DNA from: JAFGDI01 sp963662515
GTDB taxonomy: Bacteria > Planctomycetota > Phycisphaerae > Sedimentisphaerales > SM23-30
NCBI GenBank assembly: GCA_963662515.1
Contig: OY759675.1
Span: forward strand, 2,418,001-2,482,000
Length of the DNA: 64,000 nucleotides
Direction of reading: 5' to 3'
Shown: piece after piece, positions 53,142 through 63,400 of the stretch
How the letters are laid out: each line of letters opens with the position of its first letter
Position numbering within the stretch: the stretch's first letter is position 1
The notes under the pieces: generated by a model
The model's database searches: none
The model's input: only the letters and a program-made list of their open reading frames with translations
What the model was told of the DNA's origin: nothing
Made by a program: the position numbers and the translations under genes

Positions 53142-54584
53142 ATGACCGAAAAAAAACTTACTACTGCAGCTGGTATCCCTGTCGATGACAATCAGACATC
53201 GCTGACAGCCGGAGAAAGAGGTCCAACACTGGCCCAGGACCATTACCTGCTGGAAAAGCTTGCCCATTTCAATCGGGAAAGAATCCCTGAGCGGGTAGTG
53301 CATGCCAAGGCGGCCGGAGCTTTGGGCACATTTACCGTAACTCATGATATTACCCAATATACCAGGGCGGCAATATTTTCCAGGATTGGCAAAAAAACCG
53401 AGGTAGTGGCCCGGTTCTCAACTGTAGCCGGCGAAAAAGGTTCAGCCGACACTGTCAGAGATGTACGCGGTTTTGCATTGAAGTTCTATACCGAAGAAGG
53501 TAACTGGGACCTGGTAGGTAATAATACTCCGACATTTTTCATCAGAGATGCGATCAAGTTCCCTGACTTTATCCATACACAGAAGCGTGACCCGAAAACC
53601 AACTGTAAAAACGATATCATGCAATGGGATTTCTGGTCACAGGTACCCGAGGCCCTGCATCAGGTCACTATCCTGTTCTCCGAACGAGGTATTCCGCTGG
53701 GCATACCTTATATGAACGGCTATGGCAGTCACACCTATAGTTTCCTCAATGCCAAAAATGAAAGATATTGGGTTAAATTCCATTTCAAGACCAATCAGGG
53801 TATAAAATGTATGACGCCGGCCCAAGCTGATATGCTGGCGGGAACTTGTCCGGATCATCATACCAAAGAGCTGTTCAATACAATTGCCAATGGTCAGTTC
53901 CCATCCTGGACACTTTATGTGCAGATCATGCCTGAAGCAGAGGCTGACGATTATCGCTGGAACCCCTTTGATCTGACCAAGGTCTGGCCGCATGGCGACT
54001 ATCCGCTGATCCAGGTCGGCACGCTGGAGATGAACCGCAATTGCACTAATTATTATGCCCAGATCGAGCAGGCGGCCTTTTCGCCCGGAAATGTAGTGCC
54101 TGGCATAGGTTTTTCACCTGATAAAATGCTTCAGGCCCGCATCTTTTCCTATGCCGATGCCCAGCGTTATCGTCTGGGTACAAATTACGAGCTACTGCCG
54201 GTTAATTGCCCGCATGCGGCCAAAGCCTGCAATTATCAGAGAGATGGCCAGATGCGCTGCGATGATAATGGCGCTGATTCGGTCAATTATGAGCCCAATA
54301 GCTTTGGCGGTCCCAAGGCCGATCCATCAGTAGCTGAGCCGCCGTTGCAGATCAGGGGCAATGCTGCCCGCTATGAGCAGAAACGCGGGGTTGATGATGA
54401 TTATGTTCAGCCCGGCAATCTCTTCCGCCTGATGAGCCCGGCCCAGCAGGATCACCTGATGGATAATATAGTTGACAGTCTGAAAAAAGCCCCGGTCGAG
54501 ATACAAAAGAAAATGATAGAACATTTCAGCCGGGCCGATAAGAAATACGGTTCTGGCATAGCTCAAAGATTGGGGCTGGCCTGA
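53142..54584 (+). CDS. katA: Monofunctional haem catalase (small-subunit clade)
   Basis: The 480-residue enzyme dismutates hydrogen peroxide. Essential residues are present: His54 in RVVHAKAAGALG, Asn127 in DLVGNNTPTFF and the haem-ligand Tyr337 in RIFSYADAQRYRLG. The N-terminus (TTAAGIPVDDNQTSLTAGER) and length fit the small-subunit clade. It is monocistronic, ended by the hairpin at 54649-54686. Confidence 0.96.
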   Translation: MTEKKLTTAAGIPVDDNQTSLTAGERGPTLAQDHYLLEKLAHFNRERIPERVVHAKAAGALGTFTVTHDITQYTRAAIFSRIGKKTEVVARFSTVAGEKGSADTVRDVRGFALKFYTEEGNWDLVGNNTPTFFIRDAIKFPDFIHTQKRDPKTNCKNDIMQWDFWSQVPEALHQVTILFSERGIPLGIPYMNGYGSHTYSFLNAKNERYWVKFHFKTNQGIKCMTPAQADMLAGTCPDHHTKELFNTIANGQFPSWTLYVQIMPEAEADDYRWNPFDLTKVWPHGDYPLIQVGTLEMNRNCTNYYAQIEQAAFSPGNVVPGIGFSPDKMLQARIFSYADAQRYRLGTNYELLPVNCPHAAKACNYQRDGQMRCDDNGADSVNYEPNSFGGPKADPSVAEPPLQIRGNAARYEQKRGVDDDYVQPGNLFRLMSPAQQDHLMDNIVDSLKKAPVEIQKKMIEHFSRADKKYGSGIAQRLGLA

Positions 54585-54648
54585 TTTTCCGGCTCACATG
54601 ATCATTTATGTTTTTTGCAGTGAATTACCGTAACAGGTCGATTATAAT

Positions 54649-54686
54649 GGGCGTGAAGGTTGTAGAAACTTTCACGCCCTGTTTTT
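54649..54686 (+). terminator. Rho-independent terminator of the catalase gene
   Basis: GGGCGTGAAGG and CTTTCACGCCC form an 11-bp stem with a G-U pair around TTGTAGAAA. It is followed by GTTTTTC, 65 bases past the catalase stop codon. Confidence 0.88.
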
Positions 54687-54785
54687 CATATCAGGATCCA
54701 AAAAGAGCCTGATACGAATATAAACAGGATTAGTTTTTAGTATCAACTGCAAAACAATAGATACACGAACCCCGGAGATTAGAAT

Positions 54786-55331
54786 ATGGCGATCGTATTA
54801 GGTATTATTGCATTCATATTGATAGTTTTCATTGCTATTTATAATTCCCTGATCGGTAAAAAGAATATGGTGGAAAATGCCTATTCCAGTATTGATGTGA
54901 TGCTGAAAAAGAGATTTGACCTTATTCCTAATCTGGTAGCAACCGTAAAGGGATACATGACCCATGAAAATGAAACTCTGACAAAGATAACTGAGATGCG
55001 AGCCCGGGCCATCTCCGGCTCCCTTACCAGCGATCAGGCGGTAGAACTGGATAATATGCTGGGCCGGATCATGGTATCAGTGGAAAAATATCCTGACCTG
55101 AAGGCTAATACTAACTTCCTGCAGCTCCAGGGCTCATTGAACGAGATCGAAGAGCAGCTATCTGCCTCACGCCGGGCCTTTAATGCTGCGGTTATGGATT
55201 ATAATAATGCTATTGAGATGTTCCCCAGCAATCTGGTAGCAAAAATGATAAATTACCAAACCAAACAAATGTTTGAAATAGCCTCAACCGAAAGAAATAA
55301 TCCCAATGTCAGGGAATTGTTTGGGGTATAG
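54786..55331 (+). CDS. lemA: LemA-family membrane protein
   Basis: The 181-residue protein has an N-terminal helix (about 3-20) followed by the LemA signature YNSLIGKKNMVENAYSSIDV, MLKKRFDLIPNLVATVKGYM and YNNAIEMFPSNLVAKMINYQ. LemA proteins are helical-bundle membrane-anchored proteins of uncertain role, often beside a TPM or peptidase gene; no such partner is adjacent here. The start has CGGAG about 8 bases upstream. Confidence 0.93.
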   Translation: MAIVLGIIAFILIVFIAIYNSLIGKKNMVENAYSSIDVMLKKRFDLIPNLVATVKGYMTHENETLTKITEMRARAISGSLTSDQAVELDNMLGRIMVSVEKYPDLKANTNFLQLQGSLNEIEEQLSASRRAFNAAVMDYNNAIEMFPSNLVAKMINYQTKQMFEIASTERNNPNVRELFGV

Positions 55332-55458
55332 TAATAAACAGACCATAATAAGAAACGCCCTTCTTTTCCGCTATGAGACAGTCTTGCTCTAAGTAAGATC
55401 CGGCAGAGCTATAGACAAAAAGGTCTTCTGGCATTATAATATTGTTACGGACAATATT

Positions 55459-56088
55459 ATGATACAACCACAACACAAAGGGCTCATTTCCATCGCCGGC
55501 CTGATCGGAGTTGGCAAAACTACGCTGGCTGATGGCCTGGCAGGCATTTTGAACGCATCTGTCGTTTATGAGCCATATAAGGAAAATCCCTTTCTGGCCC
55601 GTCAGTTCAGCGGCTGCCCGGAAGCAGCCCTGCCCAGTGAGCTTTTTTTCTTATTGAACCGGGCCAATCAACTGGCCGTTGAAAATTACCATAACAGCAG
55701 TCTGTATATAACCGACTATATTTTTCAGAATAACCGGATATTTGCCACCCTGAGTCTGGATGAGAGACAGTTAGCTATTTACGATGAAGTTGAGGCTGCG
55801 GTTGTGCCTGTTATCAATCAGCCCGATCTTGTCATCTATCTGTACGACAGCCCGGAAAACTGCCGCAAACGGATAATTTCACGGGGCCGGGCCTTTGAAA
55901 GCTCTATTTCCTGTCATTTTCTCGCTCGGTTAGGCGAAAAATATGATGAATTATTCAATAACTGGAATAGCTGCCCACTGCTGAAAATCAATTGTCAGGA
56001 ACTCGATTTCAGAACCAGAGGTGCGGTAGTTCAGGTTGCCGGTCAGATAAATCGCTGTCTTGCTTCAATTACCGAAGCTCAGACATAA
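55459..56088 (+). CDS. Deoxynucleoside kinase (dCK/dGK-like)
   Basis: The 209-residue P-loop kinase phosphorylates deoxynucleosides for salvage. It has GLIGVGKTT (14-22), VYEPYKENPFL, where the acidic residue acts as base, and the lid RGRAFESSI with basic residues. The family DRS motif is replaced by TDYIFQNNRIF, as in the bacterial branch related to HPPK-fused kinases. It is probably monocistronic. Which base it prefers cannot be read from the sequence. Confidence 0.88.
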   Translation: MIQPQHKGLISIAGLIGVGKTTLADGLAGILNASVVYEPYKENPFLARQFSGCPEAALPSELFFLLNRANQLAVENYHNSSLYITDYIFQNNRIFATLSLDERQLAIYDEVEAAVVPVINQPDLVIYLYDSPENCRKRIISRGRAFESSISCHFLARLGEKYDELFNNWNSCPLLKINCQELDFRTRGAVVQVAGQINRCLASITEAQT

Positions 56089-56280
56089 AAACCAGCACTT
56101 GGGCGCACGAGTTACTCTGATATCGACCAGCAACTCATAGCCAATATTACACCATCACCCTACACTTTTCGCTTTAACTTTGCATTGATTCAAATAATCT
56201 GGTAAAATTTTTACATCTCAGGTTAATTTTAATAATTTGCTATTTAATTCTTCCGACATCCTTACAAAGGGAGTTTGTAT

Positions 56281-58827
56281 ATGGGTGAAACTGCCATAGT
56301 ATTTAAGTTTTTAGTAAATAATCTGGCGATCATGTTTACAATGAGCCTGTTCTATGGTTTTGTAATCCGTCGTAATACCGGCAGATACATGGATCAGATA
56401 ATCTTTGGCATTTTTTTTGGATTAGCTGTAATTGCAGCGATGCTCAATAGTTACAGACTGGAAAATGGACCTATATTTGACTGTCGCTCTGTGATATTGA
56501 GTGTCAGCGGCATGTTTGCCGGGCCGGCAGCCTTATTGCCGATGGTCGTTGCTGTAGTTTATCGTTTCTGGCTGGGCGGCATAGGTGCAGTAACTGGTAT
56601 ATTGGTAGCCATTTCATCAACTTTAATTGGGATAGTATTTTTCTATGCCCGCAAAAAAAGGTCTTATCTTATCGGCGGCTGGTATTTATATGCAACTGGT
56701 CTGCTGGTCCATATTATTATGACCTTACTAATGCTTATTCTGCCTCATAAGTCAATGTTAAGCTATTTTGAAAATATTGCTCTGCCGGTGATAGTATTAT
56801 ACCCGATAGCAACGGTCATATTCAGCAGAATAATGCTGCACCAGGAAAAGATCAGTGAAACCGAAGCCAAAATAGTAGCTGCCAATCTCAGACTAAGTGA
56901 ACTTAATAATGAGCTGGAAAACAACAAAGAACAACTCCAAGCTGCAAATCAGCAGCTTACCGCTTCTGGCCAACAGTTACGAGCTGCAAATCAGCAGCTT
57001 TCCGCAACCAATCAGCAGTTACGAGCCAATGAGGCAGAATTACAATGGCTGGCCCGTTTCCCATCAGAAGCACCCAATCCTATATTGCGAATAATCTCCG
57101 ATGGCTCGATAATATATAATAACACTGCCAGCATTCCGCTACTGGAAAGCTGGAATTGCCGCTTGTCCAATAAACTGGGCGGCAAATGGCATAATTCCAT
57201 ACTGCAAGCCTGCAATACCGGCAAGATAGATATTATTGAGCATAATTGCGGTAAGACTATATATATGCTGACGATCGTTCCGGTACCAGGCTATGATTAT
57301 GTTAATGTTTACGGTATGGACATTACTGCATTAAAAAATGCTGAGAAAGCTCTGAAGGAAAGTGAAAATATTCTTAATATTACCAGCGACATAGCCAAAA
57401 TAGGAGGCTGGCAATTTGACCCTAAAACCAGAAAAGGCACCTGGACCAGGCAAACAGCCATAATCCATGATCTCGAACCAGATAGCCCCACCTCAGTTGA
57501 TTTTGGATTAAAATTCTATCAGGGTGAATCTGCAACCATGATTAAAAAAGCAGTCGATGAGGCTATTAGCAATGGTACAAGATACGACCTTGAGCTGGAA
57601 ATATTAACAGCACTGAACCGTCGTAAATGGGTTAGAACAGTCGGCATTCCCCAGCTCAAAGATGGCAGGGTAATTAACATTTACGGGTTTATTCAGGATG
57701 TGACAGAGTTGCATAAAGCTCGTGAACTTATGGAACAGTATAATCGCAAACTGGAAAAGGAAGTACAGGAGCAGACAGCCAGGCTCTCAGAGAAAAACCG
57801 TCAGTTGGAAAAGGAAATAGCCGATCGCATTAACGCTGAGCAGGTTCTTCGCACTACTCAATCACAATTAGTGGAATCGGAAAAGATGGTTTCTATCGGA
57901 CGGCTGGCCGCCGGTATTGCTCATGAGCTTAATACCCCTCTGGGAGCTATCGGCTCTACTAATACAACATTAAAAACAAGCGTTAGATCTATAACCCAAA
58001 AAAGCTATGATGTTTACCGCCTGCCAGATGACTACATAAAAACCCTCAACAAGATCATTGACCGGTTATTACTAAATAACAATCAACTGGTAACAACTCG
58101 CCAGAGGAGACAATATATCAAGGAGATAAACGATAATCTTTGCGATAAGGGACTAACCGACAGTGAAGAGATCGCTTTATTCCTCGTCGAGGTCGGATTA
58201 CTTGATAATTACGATGATTATCTGCCCTTCATTTCAGACGCACAGGGAAAAGAGCTAAGAGATTATCTTAGTAAGATAGCCAATATTATCCAGGGGCTGC
58301 ATATAATAGATTCAGCCATAAATCAGTCTTCTCGTATAGCCTATGCCCTGAGAGAATACGCCCGAACCAATGACAACTCTGAACCGGAACTCATTGACCT
58401 GAGAAAAACCCTGGAAACAGCGATCATTCTTTACGGTAATAAGATTAAGCATGGTATAGACCTGACCGTAAACTTTGCTGATGTGCCGCAAATCAGCGGT
58501 TTTTCTAATGAGCTCTGTCAGGTTTGGACTAATCTGATCCATAATGCCGTCCAGGCCATGGATGGCACCGGCCAGATGGAAATAACACTTGAGCAGCAGG
58601 ATAAAAATATTATGGTCGCAATAAAAGATTCCGGCTGCGGCATACCCCAGGAAAATCTCGATAAGATATTCGACCCGCTCTTTACTACCAAACCAGTTGG
58701 CATTGGAACCGGGTTAGGACTGGATATTGCCCGCAGAATTATTAACAGGCATAAAGGAGATATACAGGTTAAGAGTAAGCCGGGCAAAGGGACTGTTTTT
58801 ACCGTTACTCTGCCAATATCAACTTGA
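56281..58827 (+). CDS. Sensor histidine kinase with 5TM-LYT input, coiled coil and PAS domain
   Basis: The 848-residue membrane kinase starts at the ATG 56281 (GGGAG 7 bases upstream; the TTG at 56275 is rejected). Order: 5TMR-LYT membrane domain (about 1-185), a Gln-rich heptad coiled coil (LQAANQQLTASGQQL, about 218-252), a PAS-like segment, a second PAS/PAC (to about 480), a coiled coil, H-box GRLAAGIAHELNTPLG (His548), and ATPase boxes N (LIHNAVQAMDG), G1 (DSGCGIP) and G2 (GTGLGLDIA). About 205 residues separate His548 from the N-box, far above the usual ~110, because of a helical insertion. No response regulator gene is adjacent. Confidence 0.9.
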   Translation: MGETAIVFKFLVNNLAIMFTMSLFYGFVIRRNTGRYMDQIIFGIFFGLAVIAAMLNSYRLENGPIFDCRSVILSVSGMFAGPAALLPMVVAVVYRFWLGGIGAVTGILVAISSTLIGIVFFYARKKRSYLIGGWYLYATGLLVHIIMTLLMLILPHKSMLSYFENIALPVIVLYPIATVIFSRIMLHQEKISETEAKIVAANLRLSELNNELENNKEQLQAANQQLTASGQQLRAANQQLSATNQQLRANEAELQWLARFPSEAPNPILRIISDGSIIYNNTASIPLLESWNCRLSNKLGGKWHNSILQACNTGKIDIIEHNCGKTIYMLTIVPVPGYDYVNVYGMDITALKNAEKALKESENILNITSDIAKIGGWQFDPKTRKGTWTRQTAIIHDLEPDSPTSVDFGLKFYQGESATMIKKAVDEAISNGTRYDLELEILTALNRRKWVRTVGIPQLKDGRVINIYGFIQDVTELHKARELMEQYNRKLEKEVQEQTARLSEKNRQLEKEIADRINAEQVLRTTQSQLVESEKMVSIGRLAAGIAHELNTPLGAIGSTNTTLKTSVRSITQKSYDVYRLPDDYIKTLNKIIDRLLLNNNQLVTTRQRRQYIKEINDNLCDKGLTDSEEIALFLVEVGLLDNYDDYLPFISDAQGKELRDYLSKIANIIQGLHIIDSAINQSSRIAYALREYARTNDNSEPELIDLRKTLETAIILYGNKIKHGIDLTVNFADVPQISGFSNELCQVWTNLIHNAVQAMDGTGQMEITLEQQDKNIMVAIKDSGCGIPQENLDKIFDPLFTTKPVGIGTGLGLDIARRIINRHKGDIQVKSKPGKGTVFTVTLPIST

Positions 58828-58846
58828 CCAGAGCCTGACATAATGC

Positions 58847-60160
58847 CTACGCCGGGCTCTCTCCAGTTAATGATTCTGTTGGACAGCTTGCAAAACATCG
58901 ACCACAACTCAAACAGTTTCCTGCATCCGGCATGTAATCGCTTGAGGTGCGATATATCGTTGTCTTGACCAGCTTTACCGATATTACCAGTGCCAAACCG
59001 GCAAGGATCAAGCCCGAAGATATCTTAAATCGCCGTATCAATGCCTCTGCCGTAGCATTTATCTCCTGCTCTTCCAAACCTGCCGACCGGATCGAGGCAG
59101 CAATAGCCTGACGATCAGCTTGCGATATACCCGGCGTTGGCTGGTCATTGATCACAGCCGCCCGCAACACCGCAAGATCGCCCTGTGCCAGATGCCCGCC
59201 CAGGGTATAACCGGTATAACCACCCAAAACGACCATAAATGCGGTAATTAGCAAATAAATGGCGATCTTTCTGATCTCTGGAGTATAATAATCTTTTTTC
59301 AGACCGGCAGCCGGCGGATTGATCGCATCAAAAGGACAATGCGGCAGACAAAGCCGGCATTGAATGCACTTTGCTCCCGGTGGCAATATACTCACTTTCC
59401 AGCGGGACAACCTGGCCGCCTGACGCAATATAACACCGTAAGGACAGCCAAACCGGCAGTATGGCCGACCAATAAACATTGAAAGCAGCAAAAAGGCCCC
59501 GGTAAGTATTAGCATATCTGTACTGGCGGTAAATCTGTAAATACTTATAAATGGATCAAAACGGCAGATTATAAAGGCCATGCCGGTTGTCGCCAGCAAA
59601 ATAGCCACCGCCAGATAGAACCATACTCCCAACTGCAAGATATTTTCCAGCCAGAATGGTACTTTCATAGGCTTGAGTATTGCCAATTCCTGTATTGCAC
59701 CCAGCGGACACACCGCACTACAAAAAACCCGGCCAAAAAAAAGAGCAAATATGATCGGTAACCCAAAAAACGCCAATACCGGCCATTCTATACTATAATT
59801 CTGGTCAAAGATCGCATAAGCAACATTTTGAATTGAACCTATCGGACAAACGCAGCCTTTACGAATAAATCCAAAATATAGCATACTGCCCAACATGGTT
59901 ATAAATAAACCACGACGAGAACGCTTCTTTATCGACAGCCAGCTCGCCAGCGACAATGAGCCAAAGAGCATTGCAACATCAGCCCAGGGAGCCAGACGAA
60001 AGGAAATATCAGGCAAGGCAAATTCCGGCATCTGATAATCCGACTCGAATTCGGGCGGCGGAAAATTCTGGACGGCCATGACCGGAACTATCTGCAAAAA
60101 CAAGACCAGAATAACAGCCATCAACATTCCAATTATTATTGTATGATCCAGTTTTTTCAT
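58847..60160 (-). CDS. Membrane polyferredoxin (NapH/NosR-like 4Fe-4S protein)
   Basis: The 437-residue protein has about six membrane segments and several Cys motifs: GCVCPIG (about 102), FCSAVCPLGAIQE (about 147), YCRFGCPYGVI (about 232), CIQCRLCLPHCP (about 261), and a second cluster at the C-terminus, CLSCGRCFASCP. The CxxxCP motifs beside helices are typical of NapH/NosR/CcoG-type electron carriers between quinone and extracytoplasmic flavoproteins. Its partner is not obvious nearby; RnfG-type FMN proteins are possible. It converges with the kinase gene with 19 bp between. Confidence 0.87.
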   Translation of the reverse strand: MKKLDHTIIIGMLMAVILVLFLQIVPVMAVQNFPPPEFESDYQMPEFALPDISFRLAPWADVAMLFGSLSLASWLSIKKRSRRGLFITMLGSMLYFGFIRKGCVCPIGSIQNVAYAIFDQNYSIEWPVLAFFGLPIIFALFFGRVFCSAVCPLGAIQELAILKPMKVPFWLENILQLGVWFYLAVAILLATTGMAFIICRFDPFISIYRFTASTDMLILTGAFLLLSMFIGRPYCRFGCPYGVILRQAARLSRWKVSILPPGAKCIQCRLCLPHCPFDAINPPAAGLKKDYYTPEIRKIAIYLLITAFMVVLGGYTGYTLGGHLAQGDLAVLRAAVINDQPTPGISQADRQAIAASIRSAGLEEQEINATAEALIRRFKISSGLILAGLALVISVKLVKTTIYRTSSDYMPDAGNCLSCGRCFASCPTESLTGESPA

Positions 60161-60448
60161 TCGCCGGAGCCTCTTATGATTTATAAGGTATTCGCTGCGA
60201 TCATGCTTAGAGAACCGACTAAAGCTCTGTACTCTTAAAGCTCACTTCGTTCGCGTTTTATTATCTCAAACTTTTCAGTCAATCTCCCCAGATGCCACCG
60301 GCAAGACCCGCCCGTCCGGCCTGTTATGAGCTTGCCGAATAGCGTAAGGACCTAAAGCTCGGGACTCTTAACTATCGCAATTTTACTACCGGCCTTTGCT
60401 AATAGCACAGGCCATACAGCCGATAATATTATAACTTACCAGCCTGCA
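60161..60448. repeat. Mosaic repeat fragment
   Basis: The frame AGGTATTCGCTGCGATCATG, then AGAACCGACTAAAG and TACTCTTAAAGCTCAC and CGTTCGCGTTTTATTATCT (about 60184-60266), is the same as at 19855 and 21345 but with a shorter centre. It continues with AATCTCCCCAG, CCACCGGCAAGACCCGCCCG and GAGCTTGCCGAATAGCGTAA. Confidence 0.75.
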
Positions 60449-63400
60449 CTAATCAACCTCCGGCACCTGATACAAGCTCACCAGCCTTACCTCATCTTCC
60501 TTGCCATATACTCCGCTACGGTCAAATATACCTATATATCGACGTTGAGGACCTGTCTCGCCCAACCGCACCAGAATATAAGCCGTAAAGACATCACTGC
60601 GAGTGGTTACCAGATTGCTGATACGGCTGAATATAACATCTCGCTCGAATTGATCGTTCACTGTTGAGTCTTCACGATAGAACGGATTGTCATCGTAATT
60701 TATGCCAGTTGGGTTTGGATTACTGGCAACTAACTGTTTACCACCAGAAGGACCGTCAACCGTTGCTGTTGAATATGTCTTGCCATACTGCCGAATATCA
60801 AAGCGGAAGTCATAATGGCTGCCAACTACACGATTATGATTAATATAATTCTCATATGGTTTACTCTTCACACCATACAAATCTGTATATTCTGCATTAC
60901 TGCCATCGCGATAACCAACCGCACCTTGAGCATCAGTTGCCGAATATGTATTGCCAAGATAATCTTGATCCGTACCAATACCTGATTTATTATCAAGGTC
61001 ATGGGTTACATTGAGCAGCTCGGCTATATTGCGGAACCCTTTTTCTTCATTGAATGTAGCGTCAACACCACCGGCAAGCAGTTTACCCATAGCAAACTGG
61101 CGTGTCTTATCAAGGTTCTGAGGACCTGTAAAGCCGCTCACCCAATTATCATCAGCTATACTCCAGCCAATCCAATCACACCAGGCATTCATTAGTTCTG
61201 CACTATTACCATACCTGGATAAATTATCCATATCATTTTCATCATCAAGATTACCTCCGAAATAAGTCATACCATATACTGGGAAAGTAACCCTGGAAAG
61301 AATATTTGAGTTATAATCTACAACAAGATTTGCATTTTCAAATGCCAGTGGTACTACCCCAAATCTGTCCAACGCTCTCTTGTCCCTATAAGCTACTATC
61401 GCCTGCGACAATTCCTCAGTTACCCAAGGAAGACGAGCTATAACATACCACGGTGCAGTATTAATATTAATCTTACCGGCGACCATCGTCTCAGGCATAT
61501 CTGTATCAGAATTAAAGTCAATAAAACCATCTCCATCATTATCAATACCATCATGTGCCGGGTCAAGAACGGTAAGATAATCGGTCAGGCCCATGAAATC
61601 CGGCTCTGAAAGATCGATCTTGCCGGCCAGCTCAAAACTGCTATCGATAAAATTTCTTGATCGCAATAATGACTGATATAGAGTTGTAGTATAAAATTCA
61701 TCACCGGCAGCTCCACTTCCTGAATAAACCGTACGAGCACCAGCCGCTAACACTTCCTGAATTTGGCTAATATTTTGCAAATGCATAAGTTCAGGTCTGG
61801 CCCCAAACTTATCTGAAAGTGACTCAAGAGCTATTTTTTCCAGCCCGGAAATGTCCAACTGCGCATGAGCTTTAAGTGTTGCATTTAATACGGAACCCAT
61901 AAGCGGCTGAACTATCATTTTACCATTTGCTATACTACTAACATAAGTTGATATAGCGTCACTATCAAAATGCTCCATATCATCATCGGGCAAGCCTAAA
62001 TGACTGACACCTATAGATTTGCTATAACCTCCTGCTGACGCATTAACACCAGTCACTATCGTGCCTTTAACGGTTCCAGTATATATCTGAGTTGCACCAT
62101 ATAACCAAGGGTTATAGCTGGCTGTATTATCATAAGAACCAGCGGCATCTACATAAAAACCATCAGTACTTATAGCTGGCATAAGGATATAATTACCATC
62201 ACCCCACCATGTTTCACCTCGGAAAGTAACTCTGGCAGTATTGGGCTGATTATTACTAAAGAACTGCCTTAAACCGGAATTGGCAAAATAAGTCTGTTGA
62301 ATTGCCTTTATGTCAACAGAATCAACCGGATAATCATTATCAGTTCTTTTAACTATATATATATATTCAGCAAGATTGAACAAGGCATATACTCTGAGAT
62401 CTGGCACTGAACTTGGTATGCTATCAATATATCCGTCGGTAATATAGATTATTCTATTTGTACTAATTCCAGTTTCTTGTGAAAAGGAAACTGGGTAAGC
62501 TGAAACATCTGAAAGATAAATCCCTTTCCATGTACTCGGACTGTATTTGGTGTTATTTTTAACATCACTTAAGAAACTATCATAAACAGTCTCTAAAACA
62601 TTTGGATCTTCTGGCTTAATTGCCCCTGTATAGGGTGCACCATAAAAACAAAGCACAAAGCTGTTAGCTGCAGAATTTGTTAAATCATCCAGATCAACAA
62701 GCGAACCAGCAATATTTGGGTCACCCGCTGCGATATCAGATAAATCAAGTCTGCAAATAACCTTATTATCTTTATCAGTAAAAACAATGTCATATTGTTC
62801 TATCAAATCGGCATCCTTTTCATTTACATCATCAGGATTCATTATCTCAATTGCATAATAACAACCATTAGGCAAATCGACAGCCAGGTCCAAATCGGTT
62901 ATATTTTTAACATAACTGGACATTTTGGAAATGCAAATTGTATCTTGTTTCAGCTTATCAATATTTTCAAAGCCAAATATTTCCTGATTATAGCCTGAAG
63001 GATAATTAATCAGAGAATGATGAGAATTTGTATCGGTAGTCTCAACTTCCTGATAATCAAACATGTTCAATGCCAACTGCCAGGCCAATGAACCTCTGTC
63101 ATAGTCAACTTTATTATTAGAAGCTAAACGATATGAATTTCGCATAAACTTATCATCAGCAGCTCTGCCAAACCGGTCTTGAATAGAACTATCACCCGGC
63201 AATCCCATATAAATTGCCGTAGCCAGATTATTAATTGTGATCGGCCAAATTATCTTATCATCGTCATCATCCGTTCCGGAGCCATCTGTCTTCATACGAT
63301 CTCCATCACCATCCCAGTCGTCAGAATACTGATCGCCATCAAGATTCGTGTACAGATCACTCAGATTATCTCCATCATTATCAGCATCTTCAATTACATT

